Below the pieces are notes generated by a model, which did not search any database, was not told the DNA's origin, and was given only the letters and a program-made list of their open reading frames with translations. Both the position numbers and the translations under genes were made by a program. From CAYMCQ01 sp964389025 (GTDB lineage: Bacteria; Verrucomicrobiota; Verrucomicrobiia; Limisphaerales; CAYMCQ01), in contig CAYMCQ010000034.1 in the NCBI GenBank assembly GCA_964389025.1, positions 1 through 39,944 of the forward strand: a stretch of DNA of 39,944 bases, written 5' to 3'. Shown piece after piece: positions 1 to 8,127 of the stretch (the first letter of the stretch is position 1; every line of letters starts with the position of its first letter).

Positions 1-58
1 AGTTACACGAGTCCCCAACTTTCTTCGCATCGGTTTTTGATTGGGGACTCGTGTAACT
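1..58. repeat. Perfect 18-bp inverted repeat inside sucC
   Basis: Arms 1-18 and 41-58 are exact reverse complements (left arm AGTTACACGAGTCCCCAA) around a 22-nt loop. The sucC frame stays open through it, encoding SYTSPQS...KKVGDSCN, residues not expected in SucC. It looks like a small palindromic mobile repeat that settled in frame in a surface loop of an essential enzyme. The element may extend beyond position 1. Confidence 0.85.
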
Positions 59-718
59 CGTCCCTCCGTCGTCCGAAATGATGCAGAGCGGGTTGATTTC
101 AACCATGCTCGCGTCGCATTCCCACCAGGTCTTGTAAACGCCGAGCAAAAGTTTTGCTGCGCTGGAAATTAAATCGCCTTTCAAGCCGAGAGCGACCGCC
201 AGTTTCCGCGCCTGATACGGCATCATGCCGACTGCGGGATCGATTGTCTCTTTGAGAATTTTCTCCGGAGTTTTGGCTGCAACTTCTTCGATGTCCACGC
301 CGCCCTCGGTGCTGACCATCATCACCGGACGCGACGTGGCGCGGTCGAGCAGGACGGCAAGATAAAGCTCCTTTTTGATATCCGGCGCGGCGGCGACGAG
401 AATTTTTGAAACGAGCCGACCGTCCGGCCCGGTTTGTTTCGTGACGAGCACGTTGCCAAGCATCGCTTTGGCTTTTTCAAAAACGTCATCGGCTGTTTTG
501 CAAAGTTTCACACCGCCTTGAAAACCACTCTTGAAAGTTCCCTTGCCGCGTCCGCCGGCGTGGATCTGCGATTTGACGACGACGAGTTTCGCGCCGTTTT
601 CAAAAAGTTTCTCGGCGGTGGCTTTTGCCACTTCGGGTTTATCGCAAACTTCGCCCGGCGGCACCGCGACGCCGTATTGAGCTAGAAGTTGTTTGGCTTG
701 GTATTCGTGGATGTTCAT
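1..718 (-). CDS. sucC: Succinyl-CoA ligase (ADP-forming) beta subunit, 3'-truncated by the window edge
   Basis: ATP-grasp beta subunit of succinyl-CoA synthetase, which interconverts succinyl-CoA and succinate with nucleoside triphosphate formation in the cytoplasmic TCA cycle. The minus strand read from an ATG at 716-718 begins MNIHEYQAKQLLAQYGV, the classic SucC N-terminus, and continues through the ATP-grasp region (VVKSQIHAGGRGKGTF, then VEINPL near residue 205). About 239 codons of the usual ~390 are inside the window. Directly after EINPLCIISDDG the frame runs through a perfect 58-bp inverted repeat (positions 1-58) instead of the expected LVAVDAK-type segment, without a stop. So either the element is an in-frame insertion or the gene is broken just beyond the edge. 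The alpha subunit sucD would be expected downstream, outside the window. Confidence 0.93.
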   Translation of the reverse strand, partial: MNIHEYQAKQLLAQYGVAVPPGEVCDKPEVAKATAEKLFENGAKLVVVKSQIHAGGRGKGTFKSGFQGGVKLCKTADDVFEKAKAMLGNVLVTKQTGPDGRLVSKILVAAAPDIKKELYLAVLLDRATSRPVMMVSTEGGVDIEEVAAKTPEKILKETIDPAVGMMPYQARKLAVALGLKGDLISSAAKLLLGVYKTWWECDASMVEINPLCIISDDGGTSYTSPQSKTDAKKVGDSCN

Positions 719-796
719 CGTTCAAAAATTTGCGCTTGCTAAACCAAATCGAAATTTAATGATGCACCGGTCCGCGTTAACCCTAAACAAAAAAAT

Positions 797-1060
797 ATGA
801 AACCACATCGAGGAACATTGATACTTGTGCTCGGGATTCTTGGACTGGTCATTTGCGGGCCGTGCGGCATCGCCGCGTGGATCATGGGCAATGGTGATCT
901 CAAAGAGATGGATGCCGGCGCGATGGACCCAAGCGGGCGCGGGACGACCCAAGCTGGAAAAATATGCGGCATGATCGCGACCATCCTAATGGCTTTGGGG
1001 ATTGTGATTTTTGTTGCTCTTTTCACACTCGGCATGGTTGGCGCAGCGGCGCACCGGTAA
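797..1060 (+). CDS. DUF4190-like small membrane protein
   Basis: 87-residue protein with two hydrophobic helices (about residues 6-30 and 56-82) joined by a short hydrophilic loop containing LKEMDAGAMDPSGRG. The pattern ILGLVICGPCGIAAWIMGNGDL followed by G-x-T-Q-A-G-K-I-C-G matches the DUF4190 type of small integral membrane proteins, whose function is unknown. It lies alone on the plus strand between minus-strand sucC and citrate synthase, divergent from sucC. No clear Shine-Dalgarno sequence precedes the ATG, only an A-rich stretch, which fits the other genes here. The first helix and the DPSG loop make it unlikely to be a chance frame. Confidence 0.75.
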   Translation: MKPHRGTLILVLGILGLVICGPCGIAAWIMGNGDLKEMDAGAMDPSGRGTTQAGKICGMIATILMALGIVIFVALFTLGMVGAAAHR

Positions 1061-1188
1061 AATAATTATCGCCGATAGCCCGGAGGAGTTTTTTTGGCTT
1101 GATGCCAAAAGGATTTCATTTTGATTTGCTCGAATCACTCTTGGCCTTCCTCCGATGCAACTCCACGACTCATCGTCCGGTCAACGAA

Positions 1189-2328
1189 TCAGCGTTGTTC
1201 GATCGGAACGACCTTCAATCCCACCGGCCCGATGTAATTGCTCTGCGGACGAATGAGCCGGTTGTCCGCCAGTTGCTCGATAACCTGCGCCGTCCAGCCG
1301 GACACGCGCGAAATGGCAAACAGCGGCGTGAACAAATCTATCGGGATGCCGAGCGAGTAATAGACAGTGGCGGAATAAAAATCCACGTTCGCGTGAAGAT
1401 TTTTCTTTTGCAGCATGATTTCGGCGATGCGTTCGCTCATTTGGATCCACTTTGGCTCGCCGAGTTTTGCGCTGAGGATTTGAGCCATCTTTTTCAGGTG
1501 CGGCGCGCGCGGGTCGAGCGTCTTGTAAATGCGATGGCCAATGCCCATGATTTTTTTCTTTTGCACGAGGCATTCCTCGACGTAAGCGTCCACTTTGTCG
1601 AGGGAACCGATTTCCTGGAGCATCTTGATGACGCCTTCATTCGCGCCGCCGTGCAACGGGCCTTTTAGCGTTCCAATCGCACTCGTGATCGCCGAAAACA
1701 TGTCGCTCAACGTTGCGATGGTGACGCGCGCGGAAAAAGTCGAAGCGTTCATGCCGTGGTCGGCGTGCAGCACGTAGCACATGTCAATCGTGCTTTCCTT
1801 TTCCTGCGACGGTGTTTCGCCGTCCATCATGTAAAGAAAATTCGCCGCTTCGCCAAGACTTGCGTCAGGCCGGACGATTTCCTTCTTCTGACGAGTGCGA
1901 TGGAAGTAAGCGGTCACCACCGGCATTTGCGCGATGAGCCGCATCGCTTTTTCACGCGCGGCGTCCATGCTGTCGTTATCGGCGTCGGGATCGAAGCAGC
2001 CGAGCGCGGAGATTGCCGTGCGGATGGCGTGCATTGGCGGCGCGGAGCGTGGAAATTTTTTGATGATCCGGATGACGCCTTCAGGGAGTTCGCGCGCGCC
2101 AGCCAGCCGTTCTTTCATTTCGCCAAGCTCTTTTTTGTTTGGCAAATGACCGTGATGGAGCAGGTGGATGACTTCCTCGAACGTGACTTTGCCGGCAAGC
2201 TCGTTGATGTCGTAGCCACAATAAATCAACTGACCGATGTCGCCTTTGACATCGCTCAATCGCGTGGTGGCGGCGACGACGCCTTCAAGGCCTTTGGCGG
2301 TTGCGGCTGAAGTTGCAGTGCTGTTCAT
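1189..2328 (-). CDS. gltA: Citrate synthase
   Basis: 379-residue citrate synthase that condenses acetyl-CoA with oxaloacetate at the entry of the TCA cycle. The length and the start of the conserved core (GLEGVVAATTRLSDVKG) fit the short, Gram-positive/archaeal-like class also used by 2-methylcitrate synthases. All three catalytic residues are visible: His226 in GPLHGGANEGV, His265 in MGIGHRIYKTLDPRAP and Asp316 in NVDFYSATVYYSLGIP. The SGWTAQVIEQ and RPQSNY segments near the C-terminus are the usual CoA/citrate-binding ones. It reads away from the amidase gene, and a reasonable promoter lies 50-80 bases upstream. The nearby sucC supports citrate rather than methylcitrate as the product, but specificity cannot be read with certainty from motifs. 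Confidence 0.95.
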   Translation of the reverse strand: MNSTATSAATAKGLEGVVAATTRLSDVKGDIGQLIYCGYDINELAGKVTFEEVIHLLHHGHLPNKKELGEMKERLAGARELPEGVIRIIKKFPRSAPPMHAIRTAISALGCFDPDADNDSMDAAREKAMRLIAQMPVVTAYFHRTRQKKEIVRPDASLGEAANFLYMMDGETPSQEKESTIDMCYVLHADHGMNASTFSARVTIATLSDMFSAITSAIGTLKGPLHGGANEGVIKMLQEIGSLDKVDAYVEECLVQKKKIMGIGHRIYKTLDPRAPHLKKMAQILSAKLGEPKWIQMSERIAEIMLQKKNLHANVDFYSATVYYSLGIPIDLFTPLFAISRVSGWTAQVIEQLADNRLIRPQSNYIGPVGLKVVPIEQR

Positions 2329-2379
2329 AATCTTGTCAGAACCCAGAAATTTTTTCCGTCTTCCCGAAACAGGATTTGA

Positions 2380-2408
2380 AATCTAGGTAACGGACTTTGG
2401 AGCGTCAA
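2380..2408 (-). promoter_or_regulatory. Candidate sigma70 promoter of the citrate synthase gene
   Basis: On the minus strand a -35 box TTGACG (2403-2408) is followed after exactly 17 bp by TAGATT (2380-2385), a 4/6 match to TATAAT. It is placed about 50 bp upstream of the start codon at 2328. Judged by eye from spacing and consensus only. Confidence 0.4.
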
Positions 2409-2529
2409 CGGTTTTCGTGGAATGTATGCATAATGAATTGAATAACAATTTTGAAAGGATTTCTTTGGAACTTCAGCCGAACGCATTTGCTTGAATTGAG
2501 CTAGCGCAACCTGCAAAGTGCGCGGGCGC

Positions 2530-3519
2530 ATGAATCGCGTCGCTTATATTGGTATTATTGCGTTTTTGATGGTTTTGCCGCGAACTTTTTCAGCGGAAAA
2601 TTCTTCCACACGGATGGAGCGAGTCGAGTTTCTCGGCCGCGATTACGTCCGCCTTGCCGACTGGGCGCGCGCGAACAATTTCGAAGGCCGCATCACCACC
2701 GGCGGGAAAATTCTTCAACTCACCAACCGCTCGCACAAACTCACATTCGAAGTGGATTCGCGCGTATCACAGATTGACGGCGTCAAAGCCGTGCTTTCAT
2801 TCCCCATCGCGGCACGCTTCGGCGTCGGCTACATCGCTGCGCTTGATTTGCAATCCACCATCCAGCCGTTGCTGTATCCCCGGAAAAATTCCAACGCGAA
2901 AATCAAAACCATCTGCCTCGACCCCGGCCACGGCGGACGCGACACCGGAAACATCCACGGAGGCGCGCACGAAAAGAAATACACCCTTCTGCTGGCGCAG
3001 GAACTTCGCGGCCAACTTGCGCGCGCCGGTTTCAAAGTCGTGCTGACGCGGACGGCGGATTCATCTGTGGATTTGCCCGCGCGTGCGGCGATCGCAAACA
3101 GGCGCGGCGCGGATTTGCTCATCAGTCTGCATCTGAACGCGACCGCGACTTCCAAGAATGAAGTCAAAGGAATCGAGACATATTGCTTCACTCCCGCTGG
3201 CGCGAGTTCCAGCAACGCTGGCGGCAGGGGCGCTGAAGCGCGCCCGAGCCGGGGAAACCGCAACGACGAAAAAAATGTCCTGCTCGCGCATCACTTGCAG
3301 AGATCGCTCGTCAAAAAGCTTTCCGCCGAAGACCGCGGGGTGAAGCGGGCGCGGTTTCAAGTTCTGCGCGATGCGGAGATGCCAGCGGTGTTGGTCGAGG
3401 CCGGATTTCTTTCCCATCCCAGCGAAGGACGCAAGCTGACGGACCCCGCGTATCGCCGACAAATGGCGGCAGCGATTGTGGCCGGCGTAAAAAATTACAA
3501 ACTGTCCGTTGAACCATGA
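2530..3519 (+). CDS. Exported N-acetylmuramoyl-L-alanine amidase (Amidase_3)
   Basis: Zinc amidase that cleaves the amide bond between MurNAc and the peptide stem of peptidoglycan, used in daughter cell separation. An N-terminal signal peptide (MNRVAYIGIIAFLMVLP...FSA) directs export. The first ~110 residues after it resemble the copper amine oxidase N-terminal-like domain that often precedes this catalytic domain. The catalytic domain has all hallmarks: His in CLDPGHGGRD, Glu in GGAHEKKYTL, His in LLISLHLNA, and the catalytic Glu in AVLVEAGFLSH. I start it at the ATG at 2530, because a GTG at 2518 would only add MRGR in front of the signal peptide. It is divergent from citrate synthase and is followed 28 bp later by the cobalamin adenosyltransferase. 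Confidence 0.9.
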   Translation: MNRVAYIGIIAFLMVLPRTFSAENSSTRMERVEFLGRDYVRLADWARANNFEGRITTGGKILQLTNRSHKLTFEVDSRVSQIDGVKAVLSFPIAARFGVGYIAALDLQSTIQPLLYPRKNSNAKIKTICLDPGHGGRDTGNIHGGAHEKKYTLLLAQELRGQLARAGFKVVLTRTADSSVDLPARAAIANRRGADLLISLHLNATATSKNEVKGIETYCFTPAGASSSNAGGRGAEARPSRGNRNDEKNVLLAHHLQRSLVKKLSAEDRGVKRARFQVLRDAEMPAVLVEAGFLSHPSEGRKLTDPAYRRQMAAAIVAGVKNYKLSVEP

Positions 3520-3547
3520 CTCATCACTCGTTACTCGTCACTTCTGA

Positions 3548-4084
3548 ATGAGCATCGTCACAAAAACCGGCGACGACGGCACGACGGGTTTGATGTTCAA
3601 CCGTCGCGTGCCAAAGACGCATCCGCGCGTCGAAGCTTACGGCGCAGTGGATGAACTCAACGCCGCCCTCGGGCTCGCGCGCGCGACTGCCGGACACGAT
3701 TTCATCCGCGACAATCTCCTCGCCATCCAAAAAGATTTGATCGCCGTCATGGGCGAACTCGCGACGTTGCCCGAGGATCGTTTGCGCTATAAAACGGGCG
3801 GTTACGCAGTCGTGACGCCCGCGATGACCGCGAAACTGGAAGAACTTGTCCGCGAAATCGAATCGCAGAAACTTGTGTTCAAAGATTGGGTGATGCCGGG
3901 GGAAAATTTGAACTCCGCCACGCTGGATTTGGCGCGCACCGCGTGCCGTCGCGCGGAACGGAGCGTTTGCGGTTTGCAGGAAGCTGGTCAACTTCACAGC
4001 GGCGGAATCATCATCTACCTCAACCGCCTCGCGGATTTGCTGTGGCTGTTCGCGCGGTGGGTTGAGAAGAAATCAACGAAGTGA
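3548..4084 (+). CDS. pduO: PduO-type ATP:cob(I)alamin adenosyltransferase
   Basis: 178-residue enzyme that transfers the adenosyl group of ATP to cob(I)alamin, giving coenzyme B12. The N-terminus TKTGDDGTTGLMF is the ATP-binding signature of the PduO/MMAB family, followed by R-V-x-A-Y-G-A-V-D-E-L-N. Near the C-terminus RTACRRAERSV and IIYLNRLADLLWLFAR complete the conserved active-site helices. No other B12 gene is nearby, so the role may be salvage of imported cobamides for a B12 enzyme encoded elsewhere. The 28-bp gap upstream contains the low-complexity string ACTCATCACTCGTTACTCGT, apparently a small repeat. It converges with the RibD-C reductase, separated by 8 bp. Confidence 0.92.
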   Translation: MSIVTKTGDDGTTGLMFNRRVPKTHPRVEAYGAVDELNAALGLARATAGHDFIRDNLLAIQKDLIAVMGELATLPEDRLRYKTGGYAVVTPAMTAKLEELVREIESQKLVFKDWVMPGENLNSATLDLARTACRRAERSVCGLQEAGQLHSGGIIIYLNRLADLLWLFARWVEKKSTK

Positions 4085-4092
4085 TAGCAGGC

Positions 4093-4815
4093 TTATTGCG
4101 ACCGGTCGGTAGCTCCGAAAACAAGAAAAAGCTCCTCCCCGATCCGCTTCAGCGATTTCAACTTGAACTTTGCGGCATCCGCGAGTTTTGCGAAACCAAC
4201 TCCGTCCGCAATCGTCGGCGCGGTTCGTCCGCCGAAAACTTTTGGGCTGACAGTGAGGTGGATTTCATCCACGAGACCGGCGCGGATGAGCGCTGCGTGC
4301 AACACGCCGCCACCTTCGCAGAGCAGACGCTTCACCTTCCATTTTGCACGGAGCCATCGGAGCGCGCCGTGGAAATCAATTTCCCTTTCGCCGCAGATTT
4401 TTACTTCGTCGGCGAGCGCGCGGAGTTTGTTGAGTCGCGCTGCATTCGTTCTACCAGTCGTGAGAATAATTATCGGCGAGAAACGTTTTTTGAAGATCGC
4501 CGCGCCGCGATCAATCGTCCCCGAGCCGCTGACGATGATCCGCAAATTGAATTCCGGCAGGCCTCGCTTCAGCCGCAGCTTGCAATATTGTTTTCCGCCG
4601 GGTCCGAGCGTTACCTTGCTTGAATCCACCGTGCGCGCGCCGGACATGACGGCGTCCGCGGTGGCGCGCAATTCCAGCATGTGTTCACGGTCACGCTTGC
4701 TGGTGAAGGGAATGAATTTCCCGTTCGCGAAGGCAATTTTTCCGTCCGCCGTCATCGCGAAGTTGACGAAGACGAAGGGAAGCTTTGAAGTTTTAATTTC
4801 TAATTCTGAATTCAC
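4093..4815 (-). CDS. RibD C-terminal-domain reductase (pyrimidine phosphate reductase type)
   Basis: 240-residue stand-alone RibD_C domain, the dihydrofolate-reductase-like fold that reduces the ribosyl side chain of the diaminopyrimidine intermediate in riboflavin synthesis with NADPH. Visible motifs: N-terminal FVNFAMTADGKIAFANG, then SKRDREHMLELRATADAVMSGARTV, and C-terminal LLCEGGGVLHAALIRAGLVDEIHLTVSPKVFGG. The RibD deaminase domain is absent, as in archaeal and some bacterial single-domain reductases. Its start overlaps the queA stop by 4 bp (ATGA), so it is probably translated from the queA message. A true riboflavin role is likely but not proven, since related reductases have other substrates. 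Confidence 0.85.
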   Translation of the reverse strand: MNSELEIKTSKLPFVFVNFAMTADGKIAFANGKFIPFTSKRDREHMLELRATADAVMSGARTVDSSKVTLGPGGKQYCKLRLKRGLPEFNLRIIVSGSGTIDRGAAIFKKRFSPIIILTTGRTNAARLNKLRALADEVKICGEREIDFHGALRWLRAKWKVKRLLCEGGGVLHAALIRAGLVDEIHLTVSPKVFGGRTAPTIADGVGFAKLADAAKFKLKSLKRIGEELFLVFGATDRSQ

Positions 4816-5888
4816 TGAATCAGCATCGCATCGCCGTAGCTGAAAAAACGATAACGCTCGCGAATCGCCTCGCCGTAGGCCGACAAAATGATCTCACGCC
4901 CGCGTGTTTCAGTTGGCGCTGCAAACGCGCTTACGAGCATCAGCAACGTCGAACGTGGCAGGTGAAAATTTGTCACAAGCACGTCAACGATTTTGAAATC
5001 GTAAGGCGGGTAAATGAAAATGCGCGTTCGGCCGGTCGCCGCAATGATCCGTCCCTCATTTTGAGCGGCAACGGATTCCAAAACACGGACGCTCGTTGTG
5101 CCGACGGCGCACACGCGGTTGCCGGCGCGTTTCGCTTCTCGGATAGCTGCTGCGGTTTCTTCGGGAATTTCAAATCGCTCCTCGTGCATGACATGCTCTG
5201 AAATGGATTCAGCTTTCACTGGTAGAAATGTTCCGAGTCCGACGTGCAGCGTGGCGAAGCAAAGCTTTACTCCACGCCTCCGGATTTGCTCGAGCAGTTT
5301 TTCCGTAAAATGCAACCCTGCAGTTGGCGCGGCGACGGAGCCCGGCGGTTTGGAGAAAACAGTTTGGTAACGGTCGCGGTCGGTATAATTCAACGCAGAA
5401 GTTTTTCTCCTAATATAAGGCGGCAGGGGTGCCGCGCCGATTTGGTCCAGTTCGGCATTTATGTCGGGTGCGCCGCAAAATCTCAAACGGCGGTGGCCTT
5501 CGGAATTTGTTTCAACGACTGTTGCAATGATTTGGGTTTGGTTTCCGCCCGCATTTAGAAAAATAATTTCCGTTCCAACACGCGCCCGTTTTGCAGGACG
5601 CAGCATCGCCCACCAATCGTTCACAGAATTCTCTTCCAGCAGCAGCGCTTCAAATTTGCCTCCGCTCCTCGCGTTGATTCCGTGAAGCCGCGCGGGAATG
5701 ACGCGTGAGTTGTTCAGCACGAGCACGTCGCCGGGAAAAAGAAATTCCACGAGGTCGGAAAATATTTTGTGAGCGAGTTTTCCAGTCGCGCGGTCGAGAA
5801 CCAGCAGACGTGATTGATCGCGGGCGGAAGACGGTGTTTGCGCGATAAGTTCCTCGGGCAGTTCAAATTCAAAGTCGGCAGGTCGCAC
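4812..5888 (-). CDS. queA: S-adenosylmethionine:tRNA ribosyltransferase-isomerase QueA
   Basis: 358-residue QueA, which transfers and isomerises the ribosyl group of S-adenosylmethionine onto preQ1 in tRNA, forming epoxyqueuosine at wobble position 34. Start MRPADFEFELPEELIAQTP is the family N-terminus. Further signatures are LNNSRVIPARLHG, PLPPYIRRK, GSVAAPTAGLHFTEKLL, HVGLGTFLPV, VGTTSVRVLES and VTNFHLPRSTLLMLVSAF. Its substrate comes from the reaction of Tgt, encoded 29 kb away at 35011-36201 on the same strand, so the two queuosine genes are present but unlinked. It diverges from the dcw cluster. The 250-bp gap to mraZ carries the MraZ promoter region and no other gene. Confidence 0.95.
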   Translation of the reverse strand: MRPADFEFELPEELIAQTPSSARDQSRLLVLDRATGKLAHKIFSDLVEFLFPGDVLVLNNSRVIPARLHGINARSGGKFEALLLEENSVNDWWAMLRPAKRARVGTEIIFLNAGGNQTQIIATVVETNSEGHRRLRFCGAPDINAELDQIGAAPLPPYIRRKTSALNYTDRDRYQTVFSKPPGSVAAPTAGLHFTEKLLEQIRRRGVKLCFATLHVGLGTFLPVKAESISEHVMHEERFEIPEETAAAIREAKRAGNRVCAVGTTSVRVLESVAAQNEGRIIAATGRTRIFIYPPYDFKIVDVLVTNFHLPRSTLLMLVSAFAAPTETRGREIILSAYGEAIRERYRFFSYGDAMLIQ

Positions 5889-6059
5889 GGCAGGACTGTA
5901 ATGGCTTGTTGGCGCTTGTGAATTCGTTTTGCTGGGGAGCGGCCTGATAAATGAGTTGTTGCCAGTTTCGGGAAAACCATCAATCTGTTGTTGTGGGCTG
6001 GGGAGTTGACCCTACATCCGGGGTGTGAATAACTTCTGAATAAATGGTCAGAATTGTTG

Positions 6060-6114
6060 TTGACAGAGAGTGGGGGAAAGTGGTTAAAAGTGCGTCGGTG
6101 TGGGGCAAAAGTGT
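6060..6114 (+). promoter_or_regulatory. dcw promoter overlapping a 10-bp-periodic MraZ box
   Basis: GTG triplets recur exactly every 10 bp at 6070, 6080, 6090 and 6100, with a fifth at 6111, as GTGGGGGAAA / GTGGTTAAAA / GTGCGTCGGT / GTGGGGCAAA. Repeats of this spacing just before mraZ are the known operator of the MraZ regulator in several phyla. A -35 like TTGACA (6060-6065) and a weak -10 like TTAAAA (6084-6089, 18-bp spacer) overlap the box, which fits autorepression by promoter occlusion. The box ends 26 bp before the chosen mraZ start. Confidence 0.7.
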
Positions 6115-6139
6115 AGTGCGCTCCGTGCCTGTGAATAAA

Positions 6140-6604
6140 ATGGAAGCACAGACAGCTATCGCACGGACGTATTACAACGGCCTTTATCGGCACGGTGTTG
6201 ACGATAAAAGGCGCGTTCAAATTCCCGCGAAGTGGCGTCCCGAGGAGTCGGGCGTTGAGTTCACGATGATTGTCTGGCCGAAGGCGGACCAGGGCACATG
6301 CCTGCGAGTGCTGCCGCCGGAAGAGATGGCGCAGTTGATGATTGAGCTGGATGCGATGCCGAGCAGTGACCCGAAGAAGGTTGTGTTAAAGCGCGTCATC
6401 GGAAGCCGCTCGGTGCAAGTGACACTCGACAAGGCTGGACGAATTTGTTTGCCGGATGAGATGGCGAAGGAAGCGGGGATCAGCGACGAAGTGATGTTGG
6501 TCGGTTTGCTTGACCGGTTCGAGGTGTGGAGCCCCACGCGGTATCAGAAGGTGGAGATTGCGGACGATGTGGTGGCGCACGAAGCTTTCAAACTGATGGA
6601 GTGA
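6140..6604 (+). CDS. mraZ: MraZ transcriptional regulator of the dcw cluster
   Basis: Ring-forming DNA-binding protein of the AbrB/MraZ fold that autoregulates the division and cell wall cluster. From ATG 6140 the protein is 154 residues, close to the usual ~150. The two SpoVT-AbrB half domains are seen as YNGLYRHGVDDKRRVQIPAKWR and SVQVTLDKAGRICLPDEMAKEAGI. An in-frame start at 6044 would add 32 residues, but it lies upstream of the GTG repeat box and promoter that should precede the transcript, so 6140 (or GTG 6131) is preferred. It is followed 1 bp later by an unknown ORF and then rsmH. Confidence 0.92.
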   Translation: MEAQTAIARTYYNGLYRHGVDDKRRVQIPAKWRPEESGVEFTMIVWPKADQGTCLRVLPPEEMAQLMIELDAMPSSDPKKVVLKRVIGSRSVQVTLDKAGRICLPDEMAKEAGISDEVMLVGLLDRFEVWSPTRYQKVEIADDVVAHEAFKLME

Positions 6605-6605
6605 T

Positions 6606-7184
6606 ATGAGCTTGCTGCAATTTCTCAAAGTTGGCCGAAGTCTGAGCGCCGAGGAGCAGACGCCCGGCGCGTATCGTGTGCGTTACGGCTTGCCAAAGTT
6701 CAATGCGGACAAGCCGGCGAAAATTTTTCAGAGCGAGAAAAGCAAGACGCAGCCAATCGAGGCAGGTGAAGTTTTGCCGCGCGGGAATGTTACGAACGAG
6801 AAACAAAACAGTGACGCCCGGCAGCGCGAGTGGCTGAAGCAGAGCGGGTCGAAATTATTTTCTGCCGTCATGGAATCTTGCGGCGCGGTCGTTCAGAAGC
6901 TGCCCAAGCTGAACGTCCTTGCCAGGCGGCGGAGCGGCTCGCCTTTTGGAAAGAGTGAAAAGCGGACGATGCCCGGCACCGCTCAGGCCGAGCTGAGTTT
7001 GGACAAGGTGAAGGTGCTGCGGAACGATTTGAGCGACGCGGATCTGGAAGTTGTTCCACTTGGTTCGGCGCGGGCGGGTCAGAGAAAACCAAGATTGAAT
7101 CCGGAACGCGCAGGTTCGGAGCAGATAAATTTTAATCAGCAGGTCGGCGAGTTGTTCCATTTGCAGGAAACCCAAAGCCATTGA
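6606..7184 (+). CDS. Unknown protein between mraZ and rsmH
   Basis: 192-residue protein of no family that I recognise. It is hydrophilic and basic overall, with no signal peptide or membrane helix. Low-complexity, probably disordered regions (residues ~20-70 and ~95-165) flank a short amphipathic segment (KLFSAVMESCGAVVQKLPKLNV). The C-terminal part LSLDKVKVLRNDLSDADLEVVP looks ordered and ends in NQQVGELFHLQET. It begins 1 bp after the mraZ stop and ends 12 bp before rsmH, and its codon use matches its neighbours, so it is very likely a real gene co-expressed with the division operon. A role in division or wall synthesis is only suggested by position. Confidence 0.7.
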   Translation: MSLLQFLKVGRSLSAEEQTPGAYRVRYGLPKFNADKPAKIFQSEKSKTQPIEAGEVLPRGNVTNEKQNSDARQREWLKQSGSKLFSAVMESCGAVVQKLPKLNVLARRRSGSPFGKSEKRTMPGTAQAELSLDKVKVLRNDLSDADLEVVPLGSARAGQRKPRLNPERAGSEQINFNQQVGELFHLQETQSH

Positions 7185-7196
7185 GGACTATGCACA

Positions 7197-8126
7197 GTGA
7201 CCAAGTTCAAACACCAACCAGTCATGGCAACGGAAGTGTTGTCCGCGCTGAAACTGCGAGCCAGCAGCAGATACGTCGACGGAACGCTCGGTGGGGGTGG
7301 ACACGCGGAAGCCATATTGGAGGCGAGTTCCCCGAATGGATGGTTGTTTGGATGCGATCGCGATGGCGCAGCAGTTGACGCCGCGCGCGAACGACTTGCG
7401 AGGTTCGCCGGAAGATTTCAGATACGCCAAGGAGATTATGCAGAAGTGGGGAAGTGGATCGCAGCGGGAAGCTGTGACGGTGTGCTCTTTGATTTGGGTG
7501 TGAGTTCGCCGCAATTGGACATGGCGGAGCGCGGATTCAGTTTTATGGCGGAAGGGCCGCTCGACATGCGGATGGATCAAAATCAAAAGCTGACTGCGGC
7601 GAAACTTGTGAATGAATCGGGCGAAACGGAGCTCGCGAAAATTTTTTGGGAGTTTGGCGATGAACCGCAATCGCGGCGGTTTGCGAAGGCGATTGTCCGC
7701 GAACGCGAAGTGCGGCCATTCAAGACGACGACGCAGTTGGCGGAGTTGATCGAAAAGATTTCTCCGCGTTGCGGAAAACGGACGCATCCGGCGACGAAAG
7801 TGTTTCAGGCGTTGAGGATGGCAGTAAACGACGAGATCGGCTCTTTGAAACGCGGATTGGATGCCGCGATGAAAATTTTGAGACCCGGCGGCCGGCTTGC
7901 GGTGATCACGTTTCACTCGCTGGAAGACCGCGTGGTGAAAGATTTCGGGCGCGCGCGGGCGCGAGACTATGTGTCCGCTGGAGGAACGGACATACCAGAA
8001 CTGCGACAACCCCGCGCGCCCGACTTGAAGATCATTGAGCGCAAGGCCATCAAGCCAAGCGAGATGGAGATTGCGGAAAACCCGCGTGCGAGAAGCGCGC
8101 AGTTGCGAGTGTTTGAAAAAATTTAA
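7197..8126 (+). CDS. rsmH: 16S rRNA m4C1402 methyltransferase RsmH (MraW)
   Basis: 309-residue S-adenosylmethionine-dependent methyltransferase that methylates N4 of C1402 in 16S rRNA. Family motifs are clear: HQPVMATEVLSAL, YVDGTLGGGGHAEAIL (SAM loop), GVLFDLGVSSPQLDMAERGFSF, GPLDMRMD, ATKVFQALRMAVNDE, and near the C-terminus LAVITFHSLEDRVVKDF. The start is a GTG at 7197; no ATG is available before the conserved HQPVM motif. It is the third gene of the dcw cluster and ends 1 bp before the ftsL-like gene. Confidence 0.95.
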   Translation: MTKFKHQPVMATEVLSALKLRASSRYVDGTLGGGGHAEAILEASSPNGWLFGCDRDGAAVDAARERLARFAGRFQIRQGDYAEVGKWIAAGSCDGVLFDLGVSSPQLDMAERGFSFMAEGPLDMRMDQNQKLTAAKLVNESGETELAKIFWEFGDEPQSRRFAKAIVREREVRPFKTTTQLAELIEKISPRCGKRTHPATKVFQALRMAVNDEIGSLKRGLDAAMKILRPGGRLAVITFHSLEDRVVKDFGRARARDYVSAGGTDIPELRQPRAPDLKIIERKAIKPSEMEIAENPRARSAQLRVFEKI

Positions 8127-8127
8127 A

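Noticed and set aside
1092..1110. TTTTGGC-TTGAT-GCCAAAA hairpin as a terminator between the DUF4190 gene and citrate synthase
   Set aside because: The 7-bp stem is AT-rich and is not followed by a proper T run in the sense of either gene.
3180..3260. Possible repeat insertion in the amidase gene (AGASSSNAGGRGAEARP)
   Set aside because: The variable Ser/Gly/Ala stretch after the TPAG motif is normal in Amidase_3 proteins, and no convincing inverted repeat of the other types is present.
5889..6059. Replication origin in the AT-containing gap between queA and mraZ
   Set aside because: No cluster of DnaA boxes and no dnaA or dnaN gene nearby; the region is explained by divergent promoters.
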